From assembly GCF_905404315.1 (NCBI RefSeq), contig NC_066279.1:5964501-6028500 (forward strand): a stretch of 64,000 nt of DNA, given 5' to 3'. Below, piece after piece: positions 52,101 through 54,699 of this stretch (positions are counted from its first letter, which is position 1; the number at the start of each line of letters is the position of its first letter). Source of the stretch: Leptidea sinapis (taxonomy: Eukaryota > Arthropoda > Insecta > Lepidoptera > Pieridae). The notes below the pieces were generated by a model. It ran no database searches, had not been told where the DNA came from, and saw nothing but the letters and a program-made list of their open reading frames with translations. A program made the position numbers and the translations under genes.

Positions 52101-53753
52101 ACAACATTTCCTTTTCTGACAAAGCCCACTTCCACCTAAGTGGGCATGTGAACAAAAAAAATGCAGATTTTGGAGTGCAAGTCATAAAACTAAAACATCA
52201 ATGACATTTGTATTCTCTAAATGTGAGATTTGCTACTACTTCTCGATGCCCTACTTCTTTGAAAATCAATGCGGTAATTCAGTGACTGTTAATTATTGTT
52301 CAAAATATACGACCATGGGATATGTTGCCACTCGCCATACGCCAGAGGGGATATTCCATGGCCTACTCATAGCCCAGACCTTTCTCCAGGTGATTTCTTT
52401 CTGATGGGGTTATCTTAAGAACAGTCTAGGTGAATAAACCGAAAACAATACCCTAATAATAATAAAGGAAAACATTTGTCAAGAAATGGCTAACCATGGC
52501 TAGCCGTGTCAAATATTTTTCGAAAATTTGGCTGCCAGGTTTAAAGAGTGCCAGCGGTGAAATGGAGGCCACTTAGACAACATAATTTAAAAAAAATAAA
52601 ATACCTGAGTATTTTCTTAAAAAAATATGTTAATGGATGATTACCACATTTTCAAGATATGCTAGGGATTAAGCAAATTGATTTAATTCAACAGTCTATA
52701 AAGTAATAAATTATACAAAATACAAGTTGAGTCTCATATATTATACTAAAATAAATAAGTTGCAAGGGCAAAGGTCATGACATAGTATTATAGAATAAAT
52801 TAAATAAAACTAAGGTATTAATAAAATGTGATCATTCCTCTATAGAGAAAATGATTCTATTTGAAACAATTTCTGACTTTTTACTTTTAAGGGACAGTTA
52901 TTATTAATATTCAGCAAGTTTTAACAAAATAAAATTATCAACACTTCAGTATGACTATGAAATTAAATATTACTCTTAGAATAAAAATAAGTTGGAAAAT
53001 TATTAATGTGGGTAGTTTAACTTCAACATATAAATTAATAATACATAGATATACACAGTGCATATCATACAATGACTGATAAAAATATAATTATCTTGTG
53101 CCGATTTGATCTTGACCACTGATAAAAATCAATGTGAATTCAATGTCAATTATTTGATTATATTACAAACGAACAATTTTTTTTACTCACCAAAGTGTTT
53201 GTTTTTTGTAGCAAACTACAAAAAAAATTTTGCACTTTCAAAACATAATGTAATAAGTATTGCTTGCGATCTTGCTATAAATATATAAATTTAGAAAATA
53301 TGAATTATCTTAGTACACTTACACCCAAAACTCCAATTCCGTCACAAAACTGCCAACCCATGAGCCAGTCTATTTCATAACTGTGATTCATAATAAGATA
53401 CCCGTGTTCTTTTCCATAATATTTGTCATATTCATCTTTTTTTACATAAATAAACATTTTTATTCCTGCCCACCATTCTGACATAAACACCAATTCTAGA
53501 ATAAAACATATCAGTTTTGATAATAGGTTAAACCAACAAATTATGTTAAATAAATTCAAAAATAATACTTACGACATGAAAAGGAATATGATAAATAGTA
53601 ATTGATTTTTCGGTATAGAGCTTTGTTAAAAGGTTTTAAGCCAAAGTATAAAATTGCTTGCACCAAATTTAACAGTAATCCTGATGTAAAATATGAAATT
53701 GCAAAGCACAAATGTACTATTGTTGATTGCTTCAAAATATTTAACAAAAACAT
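15913..53753 (-). CDS. Agpat3: 1-acyl-sn-glycerol-3-phosphate acyltransferase, AGPAT3/4/5 type (gene span, six coding exons found)
   Basis: This enzyme family moves an acyl group from acyl-CoA to lysophosphatidic acid to make phosphatidic acid at the ER membrane. Six exons join in frame: 53573-53753, 53323-53495, 35704-35865, 34396-34596, 18238-18375 and 15913-16132, giving 358 residues plus one base. Seen in the protein: N-terminal hydrophobic segment (about residues 10-38), the catalytic NHxxxxD box as NHSYEID (97-103), the acceptor-binding EGTR box (178-181), and C-terminal hydrophobic segments (about 315-355). All junctions are GT/AG. Exon 6 ends in a donor (GTAAGT), so a short last exon is missing; I could not find it below 15.9 kb. 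The ATG at 53753 lies just after an acceptor (TTTTAG at about 53776), so there is an untranslated 5' exon upstream. Intron 2 holds the Polinton and intron 4 the mariner and LINE nest. The exact paralogue (3, 4 or 5) is uncertain. Confidence 0.92.
16133..16861. other. Intron sequence, nothing recognised
   Basis: AT-rich acyltransferase intron 5. The small frame at 16571-16783 has no motif. Confidence 0.4.
16862..17097. mobile_element. MITE-like element, weak inverted ends
   Basis: ATTGGACGTA...GAAAAACGT at 16865-16890 is mirrored by ACGTTTTTC...TACGTCCAAT at 17068-17095 (about 22 of 28 bases). The interior is non-coding. Confidence 0.4.
17150..17215 (-). repeat. tRNA-like fragment
   Basis: On the minus strand it holds a B-box GGTTCAAACCCC with a pairing T-stem. 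The rest of the cloverleaf is not convincing; probably a SINE or tRNA relic. Confidence 0.3.
17705..17768 (+). repeat. Two-unit tandem repeat
   Basis: Two copies of about 29 bp sharing catctgtcactgtcc. Confidence 0.5.
18238..18375 (-). CDS. Agpat3: Acyltransferase exon 5
   Basis: 46 codons (MLYGKPIQAHLYIQRIPVEQ and AAAAKWLHDLF) between TTGCAG and a GTATGA donor. The matching region in the family is the acidic 'IP..E..AA.WL' block. A LINE 3' fragment lies only about 85 bp upstream in the intron. Confidence 0.92.
18455..18672 (+). repeat. 3' fragment of jockey-like LINE
   Basis: It shares 'ccacagtgcggttttcaagg', 'aaaaaaagcgcgtacacctt' and the tail up to 'tcctcctattcctt' plus an A-run with the copy at 1.8-3.1 kb. 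A short internal deletion is present. Confidence 0.8.
19262..19545 (+). repeat. Repeat family X, copy 3 (longest)
   Basis: Contains all blocks of the family from ggacgttcagctgatggtaa to 'gtgcaaaggagcctcccac'. Confidence 0.75.
19640..20050 (-). repeat. Helitron-like relic (family of window start)
   Basis: The left edge resembles a decayed 'gacccggcaaacgttgt' 3' end. The interior has 'gatggaacagaataat' and 'agccgtttcggaggagt', and the right edge is 'gacacgagagttttatata'. Confidence 0.5.
20907..21530 (-). mobile_element. Non-autonomous Helitron, interrupted by a second Helitron
   Basis: It matches the intact copy at 25160-25558 block by block (ctagttgac..gacagacgttgttctgtata, 'tcaataatatttcataacat', 'accgtgcgtcaataaattctc'). 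The match is broken at 20938-21167 by another element. The right end has decayed into an AT microsatellite. Confidence 0.8.
20938..21167 (+). mobile_element. Non-autonomous Helitron nested in a Helitron
   Basis: It starts TCTATACTAATATTATAAAG directly after A and ends ATCAGCTAG directly before T. That is the A|T insertion without target duplication that is diagnostic for Helitrons. The uninterrupted relative near 25180 reads ctgtata|taataaataaa, confirming both edges. Confidence 0.85.
21518..21549. repeat. AT microsatellite
   Basis: (AT)n with one ACAC interruption. Confidence 0.8.
21655..21705 (-). repeat. tRNA-derived SINE fragment
   Basis: On the minus strand this is the B-box half (GAGTCCCGCATCGTTCATAA) of the tRNA-like head seen at 59434-59510. 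Confidence 0.6.
22101..22413 (-). mobile_element. Non-autonomous Helitron
   Basis: The minus strand starts TCTATACATA at 22413 and ends ...GGGTCAGCTAG at 22101. Internal block 'ccagccatttcagagatta'. No coding capacity. Confidence 0.65.
22414..23217. other. Intron sequence, mostly unrecognised
   Basis: A block near 22660-22720 (aaactttatttaataaggcg) looks like the inverted 3' end of some LINE or SINE. The rest shows no gene. Confidence 0.3.
23218..23620 (-). pseudogene. RTE-like LINE 3' end relic
   Basis: The minus-strand frame gives KLKWQWVGHIVRRTDGRWGR, RPPRRWTDDLV and SWRSLGEAFVQQWTSSG, the conserved C-terminus of RTE-like reverse transcriptases. A further piece upstream (about 23464-23620: FPSEIELRRTVEEPK) lies in another frame. 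A TGAT-rich 3' tail follows near 23212. Confidence 0.75.
23751..23882. mobile_element. Short MITE with about 29-bp inverted repeats
   Basis: CCTTATTCATAATAGTCTGC at 23751 matches inverted the end 'gcggaccattatgaataagg' at 23882, with about 26 of 29 bases agreeing. Decayed relatives may lie at 23900-23970 and 24600-24730. Confidence 0.7.
23979..24324 (+). mobile_element. Non-autonomous Helitron, copy 1
   Basis: Starts TCTATATTAATATTATAAAG after A, ends GGGTCAGCTAG before T. It is nearly identical in content to 37855-38208 (shared 'cgctaatctctggtactact', 'tttatcgaggaaggctatag'). Confidence 0.85.
24325..25159. other. Intron sequence, nothing recognised
   Basis: AT-rich, no gene or clear repeat boundaries. 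Confidence 0.35.
25160..25558 (-). mobile_element. Non-autonomous Helitron, uninterrupted
   Basis: The minus strand starts TCTATATGTA at 25558 and ends CAACTAG at 25160. It serves as the empty-site reference for the nested pair at 20.9-21.5 kb. Confidence 0.7.
25653..25687 (+). repeat. Mariner left inverted repeat
   Basis: Differs from the right repeat at three of 35 positions. Confidence 0.9.
25713..26768 (-). CDS. Mariner transposase, 351 aa, intact
   Basis: This is the cut-and-paste transposase that binds the element's inverted repeats and inserts at TA. The start ATG is at 26768, 145 bp inside the element end. The N-terminus has two helix-turn-helix parts (about residues 1-110, with the GRP-like linker PRPGRP). 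The catalytic DD34D triad is complete: D in VTGDETWVHHY, D in LLHDNAPVHTS, and D in YSPDLAPSDFYLF 34 residues after the second. Length fits the family (about 345-355 aa). No stop or frameshift is seen, so it could be functional. The subfamily was not determined. Confidence 0.95.
   Translation of the reverse strand: MEKIEHRAVVKFLTKQGKTPQTILQEMLAVYGDSAPGKTMIYKWHGLFKQGRESIEDDPRPGRPIEATTPEIIEKVEKLVLEDGRLKKKQLAASVGVSETTILNILHQHLGMSKVCSRWVPRMLTPLQKRERVNCSREYLDRCGEVREEIMARIVTGDETWVHHYEPESKQESMQWHKKGTPPPKKFKVSQSAGKIMATIFWDTEGILLIDYKERGVSITGEYYASLLDRLKEAIKEKRRGKLTKGVLLLHDNAPVHTSHVATAAIHRCGFEQLRHPPYSPDLAPSDFYLFPKMKKELRRKKFRDDDEVKSAISAYFDAQDKTYFFDGINKLYARSQKCIRVKGEYIEKEK
26913..26947 (-). repeat. Mariner right inverted repeat
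   Basis: Mirror of 25653-25687. Confidence 0.9.
27812..28083 (+). mobile_element. tRNA-derived SINE inserted in the RTE relic
   Basis: The A-box-like TATAGCCGAGTGGTTAGCG and B-box GGTTCGAATCCC lie about 35 bp apart, as in a pol III promoter. A unique body and an (ATT)n tail follow at about 28070. RT coding resumes right after it. Confidence 0.8.
28612..30114 (-). mobile_element. Jockey-like LINE copy without endonuclease, inserted in RTE RT
   Basis: Minus strand, 5' end near 30114. The leader matches 1858-2000, then jumps to the inter-domain region (MDIFIPSSVVPIGGRSQPWF at 29953) and RT (IISRQLLVYLEGHQLINDRQ, 29213). RT stops at about 28612 just after the YADD box and QKTQV, so the 3' part is also missing. 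The endonuclease is absent. Confidence 0.75.
28649..29953 (-). pseudogene. Reverse transcriptase of jockey-like LINE, partial and frameshifted
   Basis: Two open stretches: 29953-29372 (region between endonuclease and RT, with WSLLKAALG and a DDNGKTPP block) and 29213-28509 (fingers and palm: YGFRHGRSAGDLLVYL, SLDIAKAFDRAWH, NAGVPQGCVLSPTLF, CYADDSTGD). Sequence beyond about 28612 in the second frame belongs to the host RTE. A frameshift and deletion separate the parts near 29.3 kb. Confidence 0.75.
30895..32030 (-). pseudogene. Another jockey-like LINE relic (ORF1 end, endonuclease piece, start of RT)
   Basis: Minus strand, in order: ORF1 C-terminal-like piece (NNITDFLRENNVEPVRV, DLWPVGIDFR) at 32027-31790; a short endonuclease piece (SAVDTTSGVLKGRPNGGVAM) at 31436-31377; the region after endonuclease (VVGWNRHVRD) near 31250; RT start (YYLARETSVYGYFLDLSKAF) at 30970-30900. 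The RT is cut off at the RTE relic. Large internal losses. Confidence 0.6.
31586..31775 (+). repeat. Three-unit tandem repeat
   Basis: Three units share tttttgtttacgactgtat and attagcggaacaaa. The middle unit lacks the central 'cgatgcctatcagtgtagag' block. Confidence 0.75.
32040..33640. other. Intron sequence, no gene seen
   Basis: AT-rich, with an A-run at 32755-32768 and a (GAAAT)n microsatellite at about 33337-33356. Confidence 0.4.
33640..33890. repeat. Decayed Helitron-like piece
   Basis: Shares 'ctatcctatctctcaag', 'accgtgcgtcaaa' and 'gtccatacaaaacaaatat' with 20.1-21.4 kb and 25.3 kb copies. Confidence 0.45.
34396..34596 (-). CDS. Agpat3: Acyltransferase exon 4 (EGTR motif)
   Basis: 67 codons from LLLTPEGTRFTPTKHEAS to a donor GTATGT; contains EGTR and the PRTKGFTT block. 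Not visible as a long ORF because it lacks an internal start. Confidence 0.94.
34700..34990 (-). repeat. Repeat family X, copy 4 (inverted)
   Basis: Reverse complement of the 19262-19545 copy; ends 'ttaccatcagctgaacgtcc'. Confidence 0.75.
35234..35455 (-). pseudogene. RTE-like LINE fragment
   Basis: The minus-strand frame VEMRSLRSMCRVRLIDRITN and CGMKEYVVTKIEKGMLKW matches the piece at 30510-30630. A tRNA-SINE fragment (gaacgatgcgggactc) abuts it at 35457. Confidence 0.65.
35704..35865 (-). CDS. Agpat3: Acyltransferase exon 3
   Basis: 54 codons between a TTTCAG acceptor and a GTGAGT donor, including AKKSIQYMPPIGWMWKF and DYPDPVW, which line up with the AGPAT3/4 region after the first motif. 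The 17.5-kb intron before it contains the Polinton. Confidence 0.93.
35900..36660. other. Intron sequence with GCTTCGCT-rich hairpins
   Basis: At 36085-36112 gtttaccgcttcgct-type sequence pairs with agcgaagcgaggtaaac. A second cttcgcttcgcttcgctc run is at 36405-36422. No gene. Confidence 0.4.
36663..37112 (+). mobile_element. Non-autonomous Helitron
   Basis: Starts TCTAATATTATAAATG and ends GGCATCAGCTAG before T. Body with 'ctactgaaccgatttggatg'. The 5' base before TC is T rather than A. Confidence 0.6.
37855..38208 (+). mobile_element. Non-autonomous Helitron, copy 2
   Basis: Starts TCTATACTAATATTATAAAG after A and ends GGGTCAGCTAG before T; close twin of 23979-24324. Confidence 0.85.
38566..38623 (+). 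repeat. Terminal tandem repeat at Polinton left end
   Basis: A unit starting AGTAGTAGGGATTCGCCGG occurs at 38566 and again at 38596 (period 30). A third partial copy (GATTCTGGCTCAC) follows. Mirrored at the right end. Confidence 0.9.
38854..38887. other. Hairpin in left inverted repeat
   Basis: Arms GTGATACAGGTAATT and AATTACCTCTATCAC pair at 14 of 15 positions around a 4-base loop, about 40 bp past the protease stop. Present also at 50907-50940. Confidence 0.6.
38926..39372 (-). CDS. PRO: Polinton cysteine protease (adenain/Ulp1-like), copy in left repeat
   Basis: 148-aa protein of the adenovirus-protease/Ulp1 type, which in this class is thought to cleave virion proteins during assembly. 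His in GTHWVAIHID (about residue 50), Asp in QYFDSYG (about 66) and Cys in AVCGEYCIMYLY (about 106) form the expected catalytic set. The ATG at 39372 gives a normal family length. The gene lies wholly inside the inverted repeat and the protein is identical to the right-hand copy. It is convergent to nothing and points outward toward the left end. Confidence 0.9.
   Translation of the reverse strand: MNTIEIQNYLNKIDPSIKNNVYAANRLPIYVVTPCYIVSNLDSDNKPGTHWVAIHIDEQGIGQYFDSYGRPPQGFQLMFLQRNCRMYNYNTARVQNEYTAVCGEYCIMYLYFKFNKKSLNDFIKYFENDTICNDVLLYTLFKSCFKNK
39837..41150 (-). CDS. PY: Polinton major capsid protein (PY, double jelly roll)
   Basis: 437 aa. The region TQTSIESGLWIHYKPISSL and the block PIEFQVPGAGDDYVDLSHT are the signature N-terminal part of Polinton PY proteins. 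PY was shown by others to be related to double jelly-roll major capsid proteins of viruses such as adeno-like and phycodna-like lineages. The start ATG (41150) follows the stop of the upstream gene by 2 bp; the gene ends the internal gene string. A polyadenylation-like AATAAA lies about 90 bp downstream. No breaks. It would form the capsid shell if expressed. Confidence 0.88.
   Translation of the reverse strand: MSFLHSQSCECIKSELDLFALPSTQTSIESGLWIHYKPISSLADDGPIEFQVPGAGDDYVDLSHTLLHIKAKVLNQDYTKLTVPTVVAPVNNWLHTLFSQLDVYLNQKLVSPPNNTYAYRAYIETLLNYAPAAKESHLTCGLWYEDTAGKMDATDEQNKGFIKRQELASESKEIEMIGHLHGDLFNQEKFLINGVDMCVKLVRSRENFNLMASSTDHKFKVSITDATLIIRRARINPTVLLAHQKVLSSTTAKYPITRAEVKVLTIPSGIQGKTLDNIFLGQIPKRCIVGFVNNASFNGSLTKNPFNFENYDINTFCLYIDGQQIPSKALQPSFDNNIFTTVYHTLFSGTGIHFLNEGNGVSREQYAKGFCLLAFDLTPDLSANSSSHWNLIKHGSVRLEVRFESALTQTINCIVYAEFDNVIEIDKNRNISVDYSS
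41153..41611 (-). CDS. Small Gly-rich basic Polinton protein, likely minor virion protein
   Basis: 152 aa. The N-terminus carries YYTHQAGSGIGVIYKGAPYQ and then GHGIGSFLGGLFRSILPLL, an amphipathic or hydrophobic Gly-rich segment (about residues 35-55). The C-terminal half is very basic (NLKRKADAKI, TKRKRRS, KAIKKLKL). Related small proteins sit next to the capsid genes in other Polintons as I recall, and a role as core or membrane-active virion protein has been suggested for such proteins. That role is inference. The start overlaps the PX stop by one base (TAATG). Confidence 0.7.
   Translation of the reverse strand: MYGKRDNISCPYEHYYTHQAGSGIGVIYKGAPYQRGHGIGSFLGGLFRSILPLLSSGVRTIGKEALSTGVGILSDMVNARPMEDSIKTRLKEVSSNLKRKADAKIDNINMFGSGYITKRKRRSAIIPSLTAKAKAIKKLKLNQKQIKDIFTD
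41611..42375 (-). CDS. PX: Polinton minor capsid protein PX (penton-like)
   Basis: 254 aa. The N-terminus FYLTLLSNSSMDYFPDNTT resembles PX proteins, as do VYCDIVEPQIVGD and the C-terminal FDTIEIDIRTSTGQKIPFQF block. PX is described in the literature as the single jelly-roll, penton-type minor capsid protein of Polintons. The start codon overlaps the integrase stop as ATGA (42372-42375). No breaks. Confidence 0.82.
   Translation of the reverse strand: MNKDSFYLTLLSNSSMDYFPDNTTTLFSTKLPKPTILEGEWRVGVVEFQYPCTMFTVQEHENIIYITKLMQVPNESKPSYVYYKTHIPATNYDNINHILMALNNTREKIKFKCDEVSRIVVATITDESIKSVTLSPKLCLQLGFEPNRNLVEKNFGKCPANLHLGLPSQLFVYCDIVEPQIVGDVMTPLLRIIPLDPSKYIYGAYKMHVFSPPHYLPVMRREFDTIEIDIRTSTGQKIPFQFGTVCIKLHFQKL
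42372..43463 (-). CDS. INT: Polinton integrase, retroviral-type with C-terminal chromodomain
   Basis: 363 aa. The rve-type DDE core has Asp in WQADLSDM (about 75), Asp in IQSDKGTEF (about 138) and Glu in SIVERFQRTLK (about 170). A basic middle domain follows, then a chromodomain at about 315-363 (YKIDKIIRSRYTG, LLVKWRGYPNKFNSW), which could steer insertion to marked chromatin. Such enzymes join the linear element to host DNA, here with the expected 6-bp duplication. The ATG at 43463 overlaps the upstream gene by 16 bp. Confidence 0.94.
   Translation of the reverse strand: MDPILEINKIYYDASHPAGYSTIDKLSKAMKGKMDRNSVLKWLQSQETYTLHKPVQRKFSRNRYILSNINELWQADLSDMRSYSEYNDGFKYILCVIDVFSKYAYVRAMKKKNSETVKECFESIFAEANTTPTHIQSDKGTEFVSKYVQKYFKLKNINYYTTNNPDIKASIVERFQRTLKTKMWRYFTHKNTHKYIDVLQDLVHSYNHSFHSSIKMCPCDVNNTNIMSVWQNLYDRECKIKTSISMVNPRIHVGDYVRITKHKHIFQKGYESNWSDEIFIVSTIIHRSPFVVFTLKDLEGEEIVGTFYEKELQKIIFDPTTKYKIDKIIRSRYTGNRKELLVKWRGYPNKFNSWILASTLKKI
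43448..44230 (-). CDS. Conserved Polinton protein of unknown function, 260 aa
   Basis: No domain recognised. The N-terminal 70 residues look helical (LLIEPSLLEKLKQHK, RKKCILYLQTLQRYL). The middle is polar and low in structure. A second block, PKTYAKKGELLLNLISLN followed by SWDESGTVIIDNEKIPGSN, reads like a compact helical domain; I recall similar blocks in other insect Polintons. The C-terminus is basic (TGKLKKRSDWEKW). It sits between the 108-aa gene (gap 4 bp) and integrase (overlap 16 bp), so it is probably co-expressed with virion genes. Function unknown. Confidence 0.7.
   Translation of the reverse strand: MDNAKKMLLIEPSLLEKLKQHKENDTPRSRLDTDMQNILSSDIEDRKKCILYLQTLQRYLNFVKEDRQPYHIPLINDNDSYIGFNQGHNEIDTDYINHDVNKINVVPSQTSVEVNKNIGEIYTSSEILKLIPKTYAKKGELLLNLISLNKNKISWDESGTVIIDNEKIPGSNIVDLVSDTLRALQKSEPIGWEKFATTLKEIKVPLTYIGNPKRVDFINHLQLKEVESKSVPDEEFSTPTSNKYTGKLKKRSDWEKWTPY
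44235..44561 (-). CDS. Small basic Polinton protein with hydrophobic tail (core-protein-like)
   Basis: 108 aa. Residues 1-85 are Lys/Arg-rich and helical with a Cys pair (NYICECIHNVLRGN). The C-terminus is QKGGSFLPIILGSILSGL, a Gly-Gly motif followed by a hydrophobic tail. The layout (basic body, then GG and hydrophobic tail) resembles small DNA-condensing core proteins of adeno-like viruses; this is inference from layout. It overlaps the ATPase stop by 4 bp (ATGA). Confidence 0.68.
   Translation of the reverse strand: MMHRRLKTHKDLLIALHKLKPKYQKALLKSCNKTEINYICECIHNVLRGNVELAEKEKSKLKKYKNILRKLVRKGTNKIRKNIIVQKGGSFLPIILGSILSGLINSFI
44558..45217 (-). CDS. ATP: Polinton packaging ATPase (FtsK/HerA, A32-like)
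   Basis: 219 aa. Walker A GPSGCGKS at about residues 14-21, Walker B LVIIDDLM at about 78-85, and a following polar motif (YLSQNLF) with the sensor Gln. This matches the genome-packaging ATPases of Polintons and related DNA viruses, which pump DNA into the capsid. The start ATG is at 45217, 208 bp downstream of the PolB stop; it opens the capsid-gene string. Confidence 0.93.
   Translation of the reverse strand: MHHFNHPFTAIVAGPSGCGKSVFVNNFIKFLNDICDANFTQITWCFDEMQPLYNLNHINYLQGLPDLSMFDGKNPQLVIIDDLMRESDGRIVDIFTKGSHHRNLSVFYLSQNLFHQGKGQRDISLNSSYIIYFKNPRDKTQIRYLSRQVFPENPKYLEDSYRDATNEAHGYLMIDLKQETNELCRVKTKIFPSDGYCTVYVPTKGFKYGKNQEISIIYK
45218..45425. other. Gap between PolB and ATPase genes
   Basis: AT-rich 208 bp, a candidate place for PolB polyadenylation and the promoter of the downstream gene string. 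AATAAA overlaps the PolB stop codon (45424-45429). Confidence 0.4.
45426..49238 (-). CDS. PolB: Polinton protein-primed DNA polymerase B (two exons)
   Basis: Family B polymerase that would copy the element from a protein primer at its ends. I join exon 1 (49195-49238, ATG at 49238, CFVC near the start) to exon 2 (45426-49116) across a 78-bp GT/AG intron; the joined frame is 1,244 aa. The open frame alone would begin at a GTG. Seen: an N-terminal C2H2-like finger (CSLCQILI...HLRSNLH), another Cys/His cluster (ICDGCLLHFS), exonuclease motifs YADFEAF (about 447), LSQYDSHF (about 597) and YLKTDVLLLTDVF (about 738), and polymerase motifs LDANNLYG (about 840), NNSVFGKT (about 982) and YTDTDSL (about 1085). 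All catalytic Asp are present; no break. Confidence 0.95.
49117..49194 (-). other. PolB: PolB intron
   Basis: Donor AA|GTGAGT, acceptor TTGTAG|T. 78 bp; it contains stops in frame with exon 1. Removing it restores frame exactly. Confidence 0.75.
49352..49922 (-). CDS. Outermost Polinton gene, unknown function (two exons, 154 aa)
   Basis: Exon 1 is only ATGGAG (49917-49922) followed by GTAAGT. A 106-bp intron (49811-49916) ends TTGTAG, and exon 2 (49352-49810) continues in frame through a second Met. The protein is polar: an acidic Ser-rich start (YPLSEDSQDSLK), a basic cluster (VKKTKQKKISSS) and a C-terminal part with many Tyr and Lys (KYADYRLKYYTID). No known domain recognised. It is transcribed in the same direction as PolB and lies next to the right inverted repeat, where an early or regulatory gene might be expected; that is speculation. 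The unspliced alternative starts at ATG 49792 (146 aa). Confidence 0.65.
49811..49916 (-). other. Intron of outermost Polinton gene
   Basis: GTAAGT donor after the second codon, TTGTTGTTGTAG acceptor; 106 bp. Confidence 0.65.
50422..50868 (+). CDS. PRO: Polinton cysteine protease, copy in right repeat
   Basis: 148 aa, identical to the product of 38926-39372 because the whole gene is in the inverted repeat. Same His (GTHWVAIHID), Asp (QYFDSYG) and Cys (VCGEYC). It is transcribed outward toward the right end, divergent from the gene at 49352-49922. Having two identical copies doubles gene dose and could keep both copies alike through terminal-repeat copying. Confidence 0.9.
   Translation: MNTIEIQNYLNKIDPSIKNNVYAANRLPIYVVTPCYIVSNLDSDNKPGTHWVAIHIDEQGIGQYFDSYGRPPQGFQLMFLQRNCRMYNYNTARVQNEYTAVCGEYCIMYLYFKFNKKSLNDFIKYFENDTICNDVLLYTLFKSCFKNK
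51171..51228 (-). repeat. Terminal tandem repeat at Polinton right end
   Basis: Inverted copy of 38566-38623. Confidence 0.9.
51235..51985. other. Intron flank, no gene recognised
   Basis: The frame at 51392-51697 has no motif or splice support. Confidence 0.35.
51990..52600 (+). pseudogene. Decayed mariner-like (IS630-Tc1-mariner) transposase
   Basis: FSDKAHFHLSGHVNKKN (about 52110), MPYFFENQCGNSVTVN (about 52245) and, around 52390, DFFL then WGYLKNS in a shifted frame, are the order of motifs in one large insect group of mariner-like transposases. GGHLDNI near 52570 fits its C-terminus. Many stops and shifts; no inverted repeats found. Confidence 0.65.
52600..53322. other. Intron 2 sequence of the acyltransferase, nothing recognised
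   Basis: Very AT-rich; no repeats or ORFs of note. Confidence 0.4.
53323..53495 (-). CDS. Agpat3: Acyltransferase exon 2 (NHxxxxD motif)
   Basis: The acceptor is TTCTAG. It codes EWWAG, the catalytic NHSYEID and the GVLG block typical of the family, and ends in phase 0 before GTAAGT. Confidence 0.95.
53573..53753 (-). CDS. Agpat3: Acyltransferase exon 1 (start codon, first membrane segment)
   Basis: It opens with ATG at 53753 and codes about 60 residues with a hydrophobic stretch SGLLLNLVQAILYFGL. It ends at a GTAAGT donor (53572) in phase 1; the split codon becomes Gln with exon 2. Confidence 0.9.
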
Positions 53754-54355
53754 TTCGAACCGGGTGCTCCAGCCCTAAAAGTAAAAATATTTTTTTTCTT
53801 ATAAAGAACAAATTTCTTAAAAACGATTTGATAGTACGCTATACCTGTAGATACGCAAGATTTTAGATTTCAAGCGATGTATAATGTAGATATACCTCTC
53901 ACTTACCTACTACAAAATAGATTACTTTACATTTTACAATATTATTTTACTTAGACCAAGACATAAAAAATATTGGCATTTGTATTTTTATCACACACAG
54001 TTACTTAATTCTGAACGAATTAAATATTTTATTAAAAGTGATAATTCTAAACAAATTTTGTACTCACAGAACTGATTTAATATATGTGTTTTCTTTATTA
54101 TGATTTACTTATTTCTTCATAGTAGTTTGACTGAATTTTTATCTAATACTCAAAAATTTATTTAAATTTCAATCCTACTCGAGATTCGAGAACTTCGGAA
54201 TTCGGCAGAATTCGGAGTTTGGCACTCGGCACAGACCATAGACGAGTAAAAATATACTGACAGCACATACTTGAGATTGAGATCGGACTTGTCAGGCAGT
54301 TACCAATGCCAGTTCGGCGTTCACTTCTGACTAATCCCACAGACCTTTGTAAATA

Positions 54356-54401
54356 TAGTTTACTCTATATTTCAGTACCTACTGAAATATAGAGTAAACT
54401 A
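54356..54401. repeat. Perfect 22-bp-arm palindrome with 2-base loop
   Basis: AGTTTACTCTATATTTCAGTA at 54357-54377 is followed by CC and its exact reverse complement to 54400; one more outer pair extends it. It lies about 600 bp upstream of the acyltransferase start codon. Confidence 0.85.
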
Positions 54402-54604
54402 AGAGTAAGCTGCTCCTATGACCTGTCAAAACTATTGCTATTGCTCGCAGGTAATACTTTTTACTTTTTTTTAACAAATATTTTATAATTAAAAAAAAGC
54501 AATTGTGTGGTTTTATGAAACCACGATGCAAGTGATACTTTTTTTCACAATATAACATAGGCATTAATATCAGCATAGAAAAAAAAACAAATTTATATTT
54601 TACA

Positions 54605-54695
54605 TCAAGTGTGTGGGGTTCGAACCTACTCTTCCACCCGAACGCAATTGCATCCAATATGCGAACTATAGGCGCCACCTGACCGTCACGCAACA
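54605..54695 (-). repeat. tRNA-like sequence (SINE head)
   Basis: The minus strand has a perfect B-box GGTTCGAACCC and an A-box-like TGGCGCCTATAGTTCG about 40 bp before it. Acceptor pairing is absent. Confidence 0.4.
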
Positions 54696-54699
54696 TGCA

